DNA of 64,000 nucleotides from Psychrobacter celer (lineage in GTDB: Bacteria > Pseudomonadota > Gammaproteobacteria > Pseudomonadales > Moraxellaceae), in NCBI RefSeq assembly GCF_016107555.1, contig NZ_JABASU010000016.1, positions 1 to 64,000 on the forward strand, read 5' to 3'. The notes beneath the pieces were generated by a model. The model did not search any database. It saw nothing but the letters and a program-made list of their open reading frames with translations, and was not told where the DNA came from. Below, one piece after another: positions 12,798 to 21,616 of this stretch; within the stretch, counting starts at the first letter, position 1, and each line of letters starts with the position of its first letter. Both the position numbers and the translations under genes were made by a program.

Positions 12798-12969
12798 GCC
12801 TTTTTCTTCGTCTTTTTAAAATTAAATATCTTTTTTTGATGGCGCGGCGAGGATGCAGGTCTTTGCGCTTTAAATGATGCCGAATCCATAGAGAGGTGCA
12901 AGCGCTGATGGTCAGGGCTAGTAGCATATAACCGAGGATGGTGCCCCATAACTTAAGCTGTGGATCCAT
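12772..12969 (-). CDS. Small basic single-pass membrane protein of unknown function
   Basis: A 65-residue protein. An N-terminal hydrophobic helix (residues at about 8-29, LWGTILGYMLLALTISACTS) is followed by an extremely basic C-terminal half (about 20 Arg/Lys in the last 35 residues, ending RKRLDRKRRRH). The ATG is preceded by AGGAGGGAATCTACT, a strong ribosome site at proper distance, which is the main reason to accept the gene. The basic tail should stay on the cytosolic side. No family is recognised. Its 3' end carries the tRNA-Glu promoter. Confidence 0.6.
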   Translation of the reverse strand: MDPQLKLWGTILGYMLLALTISACTSLWIRHHLKRKDLHPRRAIKKRYLILKRRRKRLDRKRRRH

Positions 12970-13213
12970 AGTAGATTCCCTCCTACTCCTATCAAGCCTT
13001 GCAGTGATGACTCATATACTGCAAGGACGTGTGGGCGACTTTGACCATCTGTAGGGTGGTAAGAACACTAAGCAGTAGGCTGGTATGGCTCGTCAGCGTA
13101 CTGTTTTTATTCTCATATCCTTCTCGACTAAAACACCAAGAGGGTAAAGTCAGCTAGTATTACCAATAGCATTATTATGAGGGCATAACAATATAGGATA
13201 TGTGATTAAAGGC

Positions 13214-13972
13214 TTATTTGTCAGTTTGCGTAGCGGTGTCAGTTTCGGTAGGCTCAGTAGCCATGGCATTTGCGAGCATGGGGTAGCTGTTTAAGATATG
13301 ACAAAAAAGCTCGGCAGTTTTTTGCGTATCGTATAGCGCTGAGTGTGCATCTTTACCATCAAATTCTAACCCTGCCGCTTTACAGGCTCGTGCCAGTACC
13401 GTCTGACCAAAAGCAAGGGCCGACAGTGTCACGGTGTCAAATACCGAAAAGTTATGAAAAGGATTGTGGTTTTTGCTATTGGTACGTAGCACTGCGGCAT
13501 TTAAAAACGCCAAATCAAAATGGGCATTGTGACCGATGAGCACGCACTGACGACAGTCCTCTGCGCGTCTGACCTCTTTTAAACCTTTAAAGATACGCCG
13601 CAAGGCAGTCTTTTCGTCTTCGGCGATGGCTTTGCGCATGGGATTTTTGGGATCTATGCCGGTAAATGCCAGCGCACTTGGCTCTAGGTTTGCTCCTTCA
13701 AAGGGTTCGATATGGGCGTTGAGCGCATCTCCTGGATAAAACACGCCCTGCTCATTAAGTAAGATAGGGATGCAGGCAATCTCTAGTAGCGCATCTGTTT
13801 GCGCGTTAAACCCTGCTGTCTCTACATCGACGACGACAGGCAAAAATTTACGAAACCGGTCTTTTAGGCTCAGTGGTGCTTGCTCATCTGACGAACCTGC
13901 AGTGCTATCTGCGCTAGTCGCCGGTGTGTGCTCAGGGTTGCGGGGTAAGGCGGTATCGTTTTGAATGGTCAT
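13214..13972 (-). CDS. rnt: Ribonuclease T (3'-5' exoribonuclease)
   Basis: A DEDDh-family exonuclease that trims the 3' ends of tRNA and other stable RNAs. The DEDD residues are visible in VVVDVETAGFNAQTDALLEIA (Asp and Glu), LIGHNAHFDLAFLN (Asp) and KDAHSALYDTQKTAELF (His and Asp). An N-terminal extension of about 40 Ser/Thr/Pro-rich residues precedes RFRKFLPVVVDVE, and the C-terminal tail is Thr-rich, so the protein at 252 residues is longer than E. coli RNase T. The ribosome site is weak. It lies 207 bp downstream of pyrC on the same strand. Confidence 0.93.
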   Translation of the reverse strand: MTIQNDTALPRNPEHTPATSADSTAGSSDEQAPLSLKDRFRKFLPVVVDVETAGFNAQTDALLEIACIPILLNEQGVFYPGDALNAHIEPFEGANLEPSALAFTGIDPKNPMRKAIAEDEKTALRRIFKGLKEVRRAEDCRQCVLIGHNAHFDLAFLNAAVLRTNSKNHNPFHNFSVFDTVTLSALAFGQTVLARACKAAGLEFDGKDAHSALYDTQKTAELFCHILNSYPMLANAMATEPTETDTATQTDK

Positions 13973-14179
13973 ATCACGTTAAATCACTTTTGTCAGTCGT
14001 GCTGTTATATTGAATAAATAATTATTAAATTGAATAAACAATCACTAAAAAACCATCCTACGATCTCAGCTACGCTTTAGGTAATCAAGGTAGTGTCGAT
14101 ATCGTCGGATAGCAAATAAAAGCGCGGGTTTTAGCATCCGCTGCCACTTATTCTTGAGTTGGCTTCGTCTTTAATCGAA

Positions 14180-15250
14180 TTAGTCTTTAATCGACCAAGG
14201 GAGCGTCTCGCCCGCTAGCAGCGGTGTCAAAGAAGTGCCGTCAAAATATGGATAAGCGTTTGGCACTTGCATTGGAGTGTTTACAAGGGTGATGGTGCTT
14301 TGGTTGACAGGCAGACCATAGAACTGCGCGCCAAAACGACTGGCGAATCCTTCTAGCTTGTCTATCTTGCCGACACTGTCAAAGGCGGTGGCATATAATG
14401 GTAAAGCGATAGAGGCGCTATAGCAGCCGGCACAGCCGCACGTGGCTTCTTTTTTGTCGGTTGCGTGCGGGGCGGAGTCGGTGCCCAAAAAGAACTTTGG
14501 ATTGCCACTTGTTGCCACGTCTAACAGTACCTTTTGGTGGCTTTCACGCTTTAAGATAGGTAAGCAGTAAAAGTGCGGCTTGATACCACCGACCAGCAAA
14601 TGATTGCGGTTAAACATCAGATGCTGCGGGGTAATGGTCGCGGCTATATGGTTGCCTTGTGCCAAGACAAAATCAGCGGCGTCACTGGTGGTAATGTGCT
14701 CGACGACGATTTTTAGGGTGGGAAATTTGACGATGATTTGTGCCAATACCTCGTCTAAAAACCGCTTTTCGCGGTCAAAAATATCCACATGATCTTGCGT
14801 CACCTCACCATGTAACAATAACGGTAAGTCGTATTTTTCTAACGCTTCAAACACATCGACGCACGCACTGATGTCAGTGACACCATCAGCCGAGTTGGTC
14901 GTGGCTCCTGCTGGATAAAGCTTGACCGCTTGGACGATACCGGATTTTGCGGCCATCTCGATGTCTTGTGGCGTGGTGTTGTCTGTGAGGTATAACGTCA
15001 TGCGAGGGTCAAACGCTGCAATGCGCTCAGCGCTTATGTCGCTGTTTTGCAAGTGCGTCATGATACGCTCACGATACGCGCGGGCATCATCGACAGTTTT
15101 GACAGGGGGGACAAGGTTTGGCATACAAATGACACGGTTAAAGCTATCTGCAGCATGTGGCACGGTCGTGCCCAGTGCCTTGCCGTCGCGCAAATGAATG
15201 TGCCAATCGTCTGGCTGAAGAATGGTCAACTCTCTAATCGAATCAGTCAT
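14180..15250 (-). CDS. pyrC: Dihydroorotase
   Basis: A zinc enzyme closing carbamoyl-aspartate to dihydroorotate in pyrimidine synthesis. Signatures: [11 protein letters not shown] with the metal-binding His-x-His, the carboxylated-lysine segment [27 protein letters not shown] and the catalytic Asp in GTDSAPH. The length is 356 residues from the ATG at 15250. An in-frame upstream ATG at 15415 adds 55 unconserved residues and is rejected. This is the class II, E. coli-type monofunctional enzyme. With pyrG at 1784 it is the second pyrimidine gene in the window, but they are not linked in an operon. Confidence 0.95.
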   Translation of the reverse strand: MTDSIRELTILQPDDWHIHLRDGKALGTTVPHAADSFNRVICMPNLVPPVKTVDDARAYRERIMTHLQNSDISAERIAAFDPRMTLYLTDNTTPQDIEMAAKSGIVQAVKLYPAGATTNSADGVTDISACVDVFEALEKYDLPLLLHGEVTQDHVDIFDREKRFLDEVLAQIIVKFPTLKIVVEHITTSDAADFVLAQGNHIAATITPQHLMFNRNHLLVGGIKPHFYCLPILKRESHQKVLLDVATSGNPKFFLGTDSAPHATDKKEATCGCAGCYSASIALPLYATAFDSVGKIDKLEGFASRFGAQFYGLPVNQSTITLVNTPMQVPNAYPYFDGTSLTPLLAGETLPWSIKD

Positions 15251-15585
15251 AAGGTCGTCGCGCTCTATATCGTCATATACGGGAAATAAAAGGGAGTGAT
15301 ACTGCCCGACTATCATAACAGATTTGCCTACTTGACTAAATATGTGACCAGATATAGTCAATAGAAGAGACAGGCGGGCAATGACCCAGCTGGCATGCCA
15401 AATAACCGCCGCCAAAATATATTTATTTAAGATTTAACGCAAAAGCGCGCCACACGGGGCAGTGGTACTTTTGCCCATAGTAAATATGATGTACACTGAG
15501 CAGGTGGCTTATTTTTTTTGTCTACGATTAGCGCTTTTATCCCCACTCAATTCTCATCATCAAAACTTTATAATAGGAGTTATTC

Positions 15586-16824
15586 ATGGCTCAACTTGAT
15601 CCAAAAAATATTAATAAAATCGTATTGGCTTATTCAGGTGGTCTTGATACCTCCATCATCGCTAAATGGCTGCAAGAAACTTATGATGCTGAGGTGATTA
15701 CTTTTACCGCTGATATCGGTCAAGGCGAAGAAGTTGAGCCGGCCCGTGCCAAAGCCCAAGCCATGGGTATCAAAAATATCTATATCGAAGATTTGCGCGA
15801 AGAGTTTGCGCGTGACTATGTCTTCCCGATGTTCCGTGCCAACGCCATCTATGAAGGCGAGTACTTACTCGGCACGTCTATTGCTCGTCCGCTCATCGCC
15901 AAGCGTTTGGTTGAGATTGCCAAAGAGCACAACGCCGATGCCATCAGTCACGGTGCGACAGGTAAAGGGAATGATCAGGTACGTTTTGAGCTTGGTGCGG
16001 TCGCGTTGTCACCTGATGTTGTGACCATTGCGCCGTGGCGTGAGTGGGACTTGTCAAGTCGTGAGAGCTTGATGCAGTATGCTAAAGAGCATGATATTGC
16101 CATTGACTATGCTGGCAATAAGAAAAAATCGCCTTACTCAATGGATGCCAACCTACTGCATATCTCTTATGAAGGCGGTATCTTAGAAGACCCATACGCC
16201 GAGGCAGAAGAAGATATGTGGCGCTGGTCGGTCAGCCCAGAAGATGCCCCAGACGAGGCACAGTATTTAGAGCTAGAGTATGAAAAAGGCGATATCGTTG
16301 CGATTGATGGTGAGCGCCTCAAGCCATATGAAGTGATGATTAAGCTAAATGAGCTAGGCGGCAAGCACGGTATCGGTCGTTTGGATATCGTCGAAAACCG
16401 CTATGTCGGTATGAAGTCGCGCGGCTGCTACGAGACGCCAGCAGGTACCATCATGCTAAAAGCGCATCGCGGTATCGAGTCGCTGACCTTAGATCGTGAA
16501 GCGGCGCATCTAAAAGACGAGCTGATGCCGCGCTATGCAAAAATCATCTACAACGGTTACTGGTTTAGCCCTGAGCGCATGATGCTACAGGCACTGATTG
16601 ACAAATCACAAGAGTATGTCAATGGTACGGTACGTGTGAAGCTGTATAAAGGCGCGGTGAGCGTGGTTGGTCGTAAGTCAGATGACTCACTATTTGATGA
16701 AAAAATCGCCACGTTTGAAGATGATGCGGGCGCGTATGATCAAAAAGACGCAGAAGGTTTTATCCGTCTAAACGGCTTGCGTTTGGCCATCGAAGCCAGC
16801 CGCGGTCGTGATTTATCAAAATAA
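15586..16824 (+). CDS. argG: Argininosuccinate synthase
   Basis: Joins citrulline and aspartate with ATP in arginine synthesis. The N-terminal PP-loop [19 protein letters not shown] and [19 protein letters not shown] segment (here [17 protein letters not shown]), [17 protein letters not shown] and the C-terminal [13 protein letters not shown] segment ([15 protein letters not shown]) are all present. At 412 residues it belongs to the shorter common type rather than the 447-residue E. coli type. The ATG has a TAGGAG ribosome site. It is monocistronic with a clear terminator. Confidence 0.96.
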   Translation: MAQLDPKNINKIVLAYSGGLDTSIIAKWLQETYDAEVITFTADIGQGEEVEPARAKAQAMGIKNIYIEDLREEFARDYVFPMFRANAIYEGEYLLGTSIARPLIAKRLVEIAKEHNADAISHGATGKGNDQVRFELGAVALSPDVVTIAPWREWDLSSRESLMQYAKEHDIAIDYAGNKKKSPYSMDANLLHISYEGGILEDPYAEAEEDMWRWSVSPEDAPDEAQYLELEYEKGDIVAIDGERLKPYEVMIKLNELGGKHGIGRLDIVENRYVGMKSRGCYETPAGTIMLKAHRGIESLTLDREAAHLKDELMPRYAKIIYNGYWFSPERMMLQALIDKSQEYVNGTVRVKLYKGAVSVVGRKSDDSLFDEKIATFEDDAGAYDQKDAEGFIRLNGLRLAIEASRGRDLSK

Positions 16825-16882
16825 GCGCTTACGCTGCTTTTGATAACTTGACCATCAAAAAGCACGTCATTATATAAAATAT

Positions 16883-16921
16883 AAAACAGAGGTCGATATC
16901 GATAGCGGCCTCTGTTTTTTT
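16883..16921 (+). terminator. Intrinsic terminator after argG
   Basis: Stem AAAACAGAGG / CCTCTGTTTT with a partly paired loop, followed by a T run. Confidence 0.85.
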
Positions 16922-16981
16922 TATGACAGTATTATAAAGATGTTATAAGGATGTTATGGGGGTGGTCATAAAAAATATTGT

Positions 16982-18244
16982 CTATTTGGTTTGTTGATCA
17001 TTTGCGGGTGCAGTCTCGTCATCGTCTACTCGAACAATGGCGACATCTTGCTGCTGACGCTCTTTTAGGCGGTCTTGCTCTATGACTTCCTCGGTTGCCA
17101 GCACCATACCGTCTGACTTTTGGTTTTGATATTTGAGCATCGCAAGAGCACCAAGGACACCGATCACAGCGACGATCAAAAGGATAACGGGGTTTTTCCA
17201 AAGTGGCGTGGCCGCGTCATATTCAATGGGTTTTTCGCTGATGGTGGCTGGGGTGTTGTCGTTATTACCGCCGATTAACCCTAAACTGACCAAAGGCGGC
17301 TTTGGTGGATTGGCAGGCTCGGAAGTTATGCGTAGGCGATTGCGGCTCAAATAGATATCAGATATCTTTGCCAGCTGTAATAGCCAGCGCTGATGTGGTA
17401 GCGCGATGGCAGGCATTTGGTCAAAGACCAGCATGTCATTGTGATGACCTTGCTGGACATTGTCAGGTGAGCGGCCGATGGCCTTAAGGTAGTTGCCAGT
17501 GGCCAGCTGCATATCTTGTACAGGGCTTTGATTGTCAGGTCTAAACCCAGTCAGCTCATACCAATAAAGGTCAAAAATCGGGGGTACGCTAGATAGCTGC
17601 GCGCTACTCAATAGACGGCGCTCGGCAGCGTTTACAGGTGATGATTCTGTCGCAGCAGACGGCGTGTCTATACTGTCATGTTGGCTCGGTTCTTGTGCGG
17701 CGACTGTCTTAGACGTATGAGCCTGCGCAAAACGCTCAGCTGCCAAAAACTGCGGCTGCAGCGCAAACCACTTATCGATCTCATCATTATCTAGCTGACT
17801 ATAATCTGCTAAGATAGCCAGCTCACGTAGTGCAATCACGCACAAAGACGTGAGCAAAATTTGTACTTGTGGCGAGGTGGCTTTTATCTGAGAAGCAATG
17901 CGCTCACTGGCTTTGATGACTCGGGCACTATCGCTAAATATCGCATCGGCAGCGTCGTGGCGATGGTACAACGTCGCCCCTAACGTCGCAAAGTTCATCG
18001 AGTTGTATTGGCGTAGCTCTTTGACCGCGCCGCGCCCAAATAGCTTTTTGCTGACTGCCTGTCCTTGATAGCGCTGCTGATAGGCGAGGAGCGCACTGAC
18101 AATAGCTTGTAGGCTGGCATCCATCGCTAAACGCGCCTGCGGTAGTGAAAGCTGGGCGGCATCTGCCAAAAGTGACACCATCGGCTGGGTATCATGATAT
18201 AAAAAATCATACATCGACACACGTGTCGGTGAAATAGTCGTCAT
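16982..18244 (-). CDS. Unknown tail-anchored-like protein with DUF937-like N-terminus
   Basis: A 420-residue protein I do not recognise confidently. The N-terminal half is helical and Ala/Leu/Gln-rich; the AVSKKLFGRGAV stretch resembles DUF937 proteins, a weak similarity. Two Ser/Pro/Thr-rich low-complexity linkers follow (residues at about 185-220 and 320-350). There is a single hydrophobic helix at about 356-376 (PVILLIVAVIGVLGALAML), then a charged Glu/Arg/Gln tail ending NDQQTK. No signal peptide is seen, so most of the protein is probably cytosolic and the tail periplasmic. The gene stands alone between argG and the YkuD gene. Confidence 0.75.
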   Translation of the reverse strand: MTTISPTRVSMYDFLYHDTQPMVSLLADAAQLSLPQARLAMDASLQAIVSALLAYQQRYQGQAVSKKLFGRGAVKELRQYNSMNFATLGATLYHRHDAADAIFSDSARVIKASERIASQIKATSPQVQILLTSLCVIALRELAILADYSQLDNDEIDKWFALQPQFLAAERFAQAHTSKTVAAQEPSQHDSIDTPSAATESSPVNAAERRLLSSAQLSSVPPIFDLYWYELTGFRPDNQSPVQDMQLATGNYLKAIGRSPDNVQQGHHNDMLVFDQMPAIALPHQRWLLQLAKISDIYLSRNRLRITSEPANPPKPPLVSLGLIGGNNDNTPATISEKPIEYDAATPLWKNPVILLIVAVIGVLGALAMLKYQNQKSDGMVLATEEVIEQDRLKERQQQDVAIVRVDDDETAPANDQQTK

Positions 18245-18390
18245 AATCTGCTAGCATCAAAAAGTGTGCCCCTATATTACGGTGCCAAATGTCTCGGCAC
18301 AATCCCTTAACAATAGAAAAATTCAATCCATTGACTTACAACGCGGTTGGCAAAGATGTCAATTAGATGACTGACCGCTGGATATATCCT

Positions 18391-18906
18391 ATGAAAAATC
18401 ATGAAAACCTTGATATGCATTTGGTGATTAATATTGCTCAGCAAGCCTTAACACTCTACCAATATGATAAAGAAATAGCGCAATACGCCGTATCTACCGC
18501 CAAAAACGGTATCGGCAGCCAGCAAGATAGCGGTTGTACGCCGCTTGGCGAGCATGTCATTGCTCAAAAAATAGGTGGCGATGCGCCGATCAATGCTGTG
18601 TTTGTCGGACGGGTGCCAACTGGGGAGATCTATGATGATGCGCTCGGAAAGCAATATCCTGAGCGCGACTGGATACTAAGCCGCATTCTATGGTTAAGTG
18701 GTCTCGAGGAAGGGTACAATAAAGGCTGTAATGCCCAAGGTGGCTGTGATACCTATCAGCGCTATATCTATATTCATGGCACCCCTGACACCGAGCCGAT
18801 GGACGTTGCGCGCTCGCATGGCTGCGTGCGTATGCGTAATGACGACATCGTAGCGTTATTTGCGCAAGTCAAGGAAGGTACGCCTGTGTCTATCGTGGCA
18901 GCGTAG
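18391..18906 (+). CDS. YkuD-fold protein, probably cytoplasmic L,D-carboxypeptidase
   Basis: A YkuD catalytic domain covers nearly the whole protein: HLVINIAQQALTLYQYD at the start and the active site IHGTPDTEPMDVARSHGCVRM with His and the nucleophile Cys in SHGCVRM. YkuD proteins act on the tetrapeptide stems of peptidoglycan. There is no signal peptide from any of the possible starts (18367, 18391 or 18415), so it should act in the cytosol. That matches the Acinetobacter ElsL type, described as a cytosolic L,D-carboxypeptidase in murein recycling, rather than a periplasmic cross-linking transpeptidase. 171 residues from the chosen ATG, which has GGAT 7 nt upstream. Confidence 0.82.
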   Translation: MKNHENLDMHLVINIAQQALTLYQYDKEIAQYAVSTAKNGIGSQQDSGCTPLGEHVIAQKIGGDAPINAVFVGRVPTGEIYDDALGKQYPERDWILSRILWLSGLEEGYNKGCNAQGGCDTYQRYIYIHGTPDTEPMDVARSHGCVRMRNDDIVALFAQVKEGTPVSIVAA

Positions 18907-19113
18907 ATGGGCAGATAATGGCTTTGATCAATCAAGCGTGTCAGATATATTGCAACATCAAGCAGAATAACTTTATAGAGTGATTGATAAAATTAACTTT
19001 ATAGAGACTAGATATTATTTAGCATATTGATATAATATTTGCCTTATTAAAAGTGAGTGTGTCGTGCCAGATATCGCTCACTTATGATGTCTTTTAAGAT
19101 AAGGATAATGATC

Positions 19114-19728
19114 ATGTCTCAAGAAAGTCTAGTCACGTTACAACAAGCTTTTGATGAGCGCCGTTCGGTATATGCATTAGGCAATGAATTACCAGTCGCG
19201 CCGCAAGCGATTATCAACATGGCAGAGCGAGTACTTTTGCATACGCCTTCAGCCTTTAACTCGCAGTCTTCGCGTCTGGTGGTGTTGTTTGGTGACGAGC
19301 ACCAAAAGCTGTGGGACATCGCTGAAGAAAAACTGCGGGCAGCGGTCGGCGACGGTGACTTTTCAGGCAGTCAGCAAAAGCTGGACGGCTTTCGAGCGGC
19401 GGCGGGTACTGTCTTGTTTTATGAAGACCGAAACGTGACCAAATCATTACAAGAGCAGTTTGCTTTATATGCTGAGCGTTTCCCTATTTGGGCAGAGCAC
19501 GCCTCAGCCATGCACCAGTATGCCATGTGGACAGAGCTGCGTACGCTGGATATCGGTGCCAACCTACAGCATTATAACCCACTGGTAGATGAAGATGCCG
19601 CGGCAGCGTTTGCTATTCCGGACAGTTGGGAGCTGATAGCGCAGATGCCATTTGGTAATATCAAAGCCCCTGCTGGCGAAAAAACCTATCAGCCGGTCAA
19701 TGAGCGTATGAAAGTACTGGGCCTATAA
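19114..19728 (+). CDS. Nitroreductase-family oxidoreductase
   Basis: A flavin-dependent oxidoreductase of the small nitroreductase branch related to fungal FRM2/HBN1 (COG3560 type). Features: LQQAFDERRSVYAL at the start, the FMN-binding HTPSAFNSQSSRLVVL, FYEDRNVTKSLQEQF and the late block LDIGANLQHYNPLVDEDAAAAF, ending with GEKTYQPVNERMKVLGL. The usual length is about 200; here it is 204 from the ATG at 19114, which has AAGG 9 nt upstream, better than the ATG at 19108 or the far upstream start at 19057. The physiological substrate is unknown. Monocistronic. Confidence 0.9.
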   Translation: MSQESLVTLQQAFDERRSVYALGNELPVAPQAIINMAERVLLHTPSAFNSQSSRLVVLFGDEHQKLWDIAEEKLRAAVGDGDFSGSQQKLDGFRAAAGTVLFYEDRNVTKSLQEQFALYAERFPIWAEHASAMHQYAMWTELRTLDIGANLQHYNPLVDEDAAAAFAIPDSWELIAQMPFGNIKAPAGEKTYQPVNERMKVLGL

Positions 19729-19806
19729 GAGAGCCAGTACTTTCATACGCCCTAGGCCTGCCTGATGATAACGCGGCCTTGTGTTACCAATATCAATGAT
19801 AAAAAG

Positions 19807-19836
19807 ACAGCTCATCGACCGTGAGCTGTTTTTTTG
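19807..19836 (+). terminator. Intrinsic terminator after the nitroreductase gene
   Basis: Stem ACAGCTCA / TGAGCTGT with a 7-nt loop and a T run. A-rich on the left, it may also serve the convergent CYTH-CHAD gene. Confidence 0.8.
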
Positions 19837-19852
19837 TATGTAGCATAATGGT

Positions 19853-21502
19853 TTAGATTGATATCAGCGATTTTTTGACTTTGGCCAAACGTTTTTGAAG
19901 AGGTTTATGTTGGGTCTTTAGGGTAGCAGCAAACCAGCCTGCGCCAAATAGCGCACGCGTCTCTGTCGCTGATTTTTGCTGATAGTGCTGGCCATAACGC
20001 ATGGCGTCGTCATAGTGGCTCAGTGCCTGTTTTGCTTTGAGCAAGTGCTTACGCTGACGCTTGAGCTTCTTTTTTACTTTCTTTTTTTTGTGGCCTGTCT
20101 TGAGCAAAGGCGCGGCAAATTCATGGACATAATATAAGCTCGTCATTTGCTGGTTTAACGCTAGTAGGGCTTGCTGACCCTCTTGCATGTCTTGGGTGCC
20201 TTTCATCTCTTGGGCGCTGCCGTTTTTCTTGGCATCGTCGGTGTCGCTCTCTTCTGACTCAGCGCCATCTAAGCATGGGTATCTTTTATGTTGTAGCCGT
20301 TCCTCGGCTTGCACAAATGCTTTTTGTTGCTTGAGGAGCACGGCTGTTAGCGCCTCTTTTGCGCTTTTGTCCGCGTGCGTCTCAAGTGCTGGATCACTCA
20401 TTGCAAAAGCAATCAGCTCCAGTAAGGTTAATTGAAAGTCATTGGCACAGACAGCGTCCATGGGCCGTACCTTCATAGCATCAATATCAGCCGTCCATTC
20501 TACAGCAGGCGCGCCATATTGCTGTAAATGTGGCTCTACAGTAGAGACCAGATGAGTAAGGTGCTGATAGTCACTGAGTAGCGCTTGAGTTTGCTGCAGT
20601 ATGGGCGACCAGTCAGGGTTGATCTCATCAGAGAAGCTGGCAAACGCTTGCAGAGCAGCGTGCAGGCGAGTGATACCAATCGCTAGCTGCAAGACATGTG
20701 CGTCATCATAGCGCCCAGAGACGATGGCGCTGCTATTAGGCAGTATATGTAATAGGCAGTGATGCACCGCCGCCCGTACAAACGCAGGCATGCTGATATG
20801 GTTGTCGATATGAGAAAGCTGAGTATCAGCAGTGACAGCAGGGCTATGCGCTTGTCTTGTAATCAATAGACCACCGCGCTCGGCTTTGGTGATGGTAGAT
20901 AAGCACAGCTTATAACGCTTACACCAAACTTTGGCTGTCGTAAATAAAAAATCAATATCGCCTGACACCAGCTCAAACTCAATTTCTTGAATATGATCAC
21001 GCAGCGCATCATCATTACCGTGGACAATCTCTCCATAGTCATAGGCCATCTCCAGCTGATTGTCTGCGCCTTCATCATTGTCTTCTATCAACAGGCGGGT
21101 GGTGCGCTTGACATCAGTGACATACAGTTGAGTGAGGTTTTTGGTGAGTTTTTTGAGCTTAAAGGCGGCAAGAGCAGGGGCGATGGCGGTGTCTTTATAT
21201 ATACTCAAATCAGGCATAAGCGCTTTGTCAGCGAGCATGGCTTGTACATGCTCAGGGTCTAAGGTGGCGTTGTGCTCTAGGCGAGCTGCCAGACCATCGC
21301 CGCCAGCTTTGATGGTCTGCACCCATGTATCGCCTTCTTTACGAATGCGTAGGCCAATTCCTGCTTGCGCCAACTGCTGATCAGGGGTGTCATAGTAGTG
21401 GGCAGCCATTTGTGTGGTTTGAGAGGATTTGACTTTTGCTTGACGCATCAAGCCTTTCAGCCGCGACTCTGGGACCAAAAACTTGAGTTCGATCTCTTGC
21501 AT
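19853..21502 (-). CDS. CYTH-CHAD domain protein (triphosphatase family)
   Basis: The N-terminal CYTH domain starts with the ExExK signature (QEIELKFLVP, residues 2-11) and runs to about residue 205, including YYDTPDQQLAQAGIGLRIRKEG and IEFELVSGD. The C-terminal CHAD domain (about 240-545) is helical with conserved His and Arg/Lys residues, e.g. AVHHCLLHILPN and KAKQALSHYDDAMR. CYTH proteins of this layout (E. coli YgiF) hydrolyse inorganic triphosphate; CHAD domains bind polyphosphate. A hydrophilic insertion at about residues 410-440 (EESDTDDAKKNGSAQEM) is unusual. Two tandem copies of the ribosome site precede the start. Confidence 0.9.
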   Translation of the reverse strand: MQEIELKFLVPESRLKGLMRQAKVKSSQTTQMAAHYYDTPDQQLAQAGIGLRIRKEGDTWVQTIKAGGDGLAARLEHNATLDPEHVQAMLADKALMPDLSIYKDTAIAPALAAFKLKKLTKNLTQLYVTDVKRTTRLLIEDNDEGADNQLEMAYDYGEIVHGNDDALRDHIQEIEFELVSGDIDFLFTTAKVWCKRYKLCLSTITKAERGGLLITRQAHSPAVTADTQLSHIDNHISMPAFVRAAVHHCLLHILPNSSAIVSGRYDDAHVLQLAIGITRLHAALQAFASFSDEINPDWSPILQQTQALLSDYQHLTHLVSTVEPHLQQYGAPAVEWTADIDAMKVRPMDAVCANDFQLTLLELIAFAMSDPALETHADKSAKEALTAVLLKQQKAFVQAEERLQHKRYPCLDGAESEESDTDDAKKNGSAQEMKGTQDMQEGQQALLALNQQMTSLYYVHEFAAPLLKTGHKKKKVKKKLKRQRKHLLKAKQALSHYDDAMRYGQHYQQKSATETRALFGAGWFAATLKTQHKPLQKRLAKVKKSLISI

Positions 21503-21528
21503 AATGACTCCTAATAATGACTCCTAAT
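21503..21528 (-). repeat. 13-bp tandem duplication carrying a doubled Shine-Dalgarno
   Basis: On the minus strand the unit ATTAGGAGTCATT occurs twice directly before the CYTH-CHAD start codon, followed by a partial third upstream. Each unit holds an AGGAG; the proximal one is 5 nt from the ATG. Confidence 0.8.
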
Positions 21529-21588
21529 AATGACGACGAATGATTATTAGTCTACCATCCTATGCGTGATGATAGGACATTGACTTCC

Positions 21589-21610
21589 TCCCCTCCCTAA
21601 AGTGAGGGGA
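21589..21610 (-). repeat. Right-end hairpin of the TnpB element
   Basis: Stem 21590-21595 / 21604-21609 (CCCCTC / GAGGGG) with an 8-nt loop, directly after the tnpB stop codon. In TnpB systems the guide (omega) RNA is made from this 3' part of the gene and the element end, so the hairpin would form the scaffold next to the guide. Confidence 0.7.
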
Positions 21611-21616
21611 TTCCTA

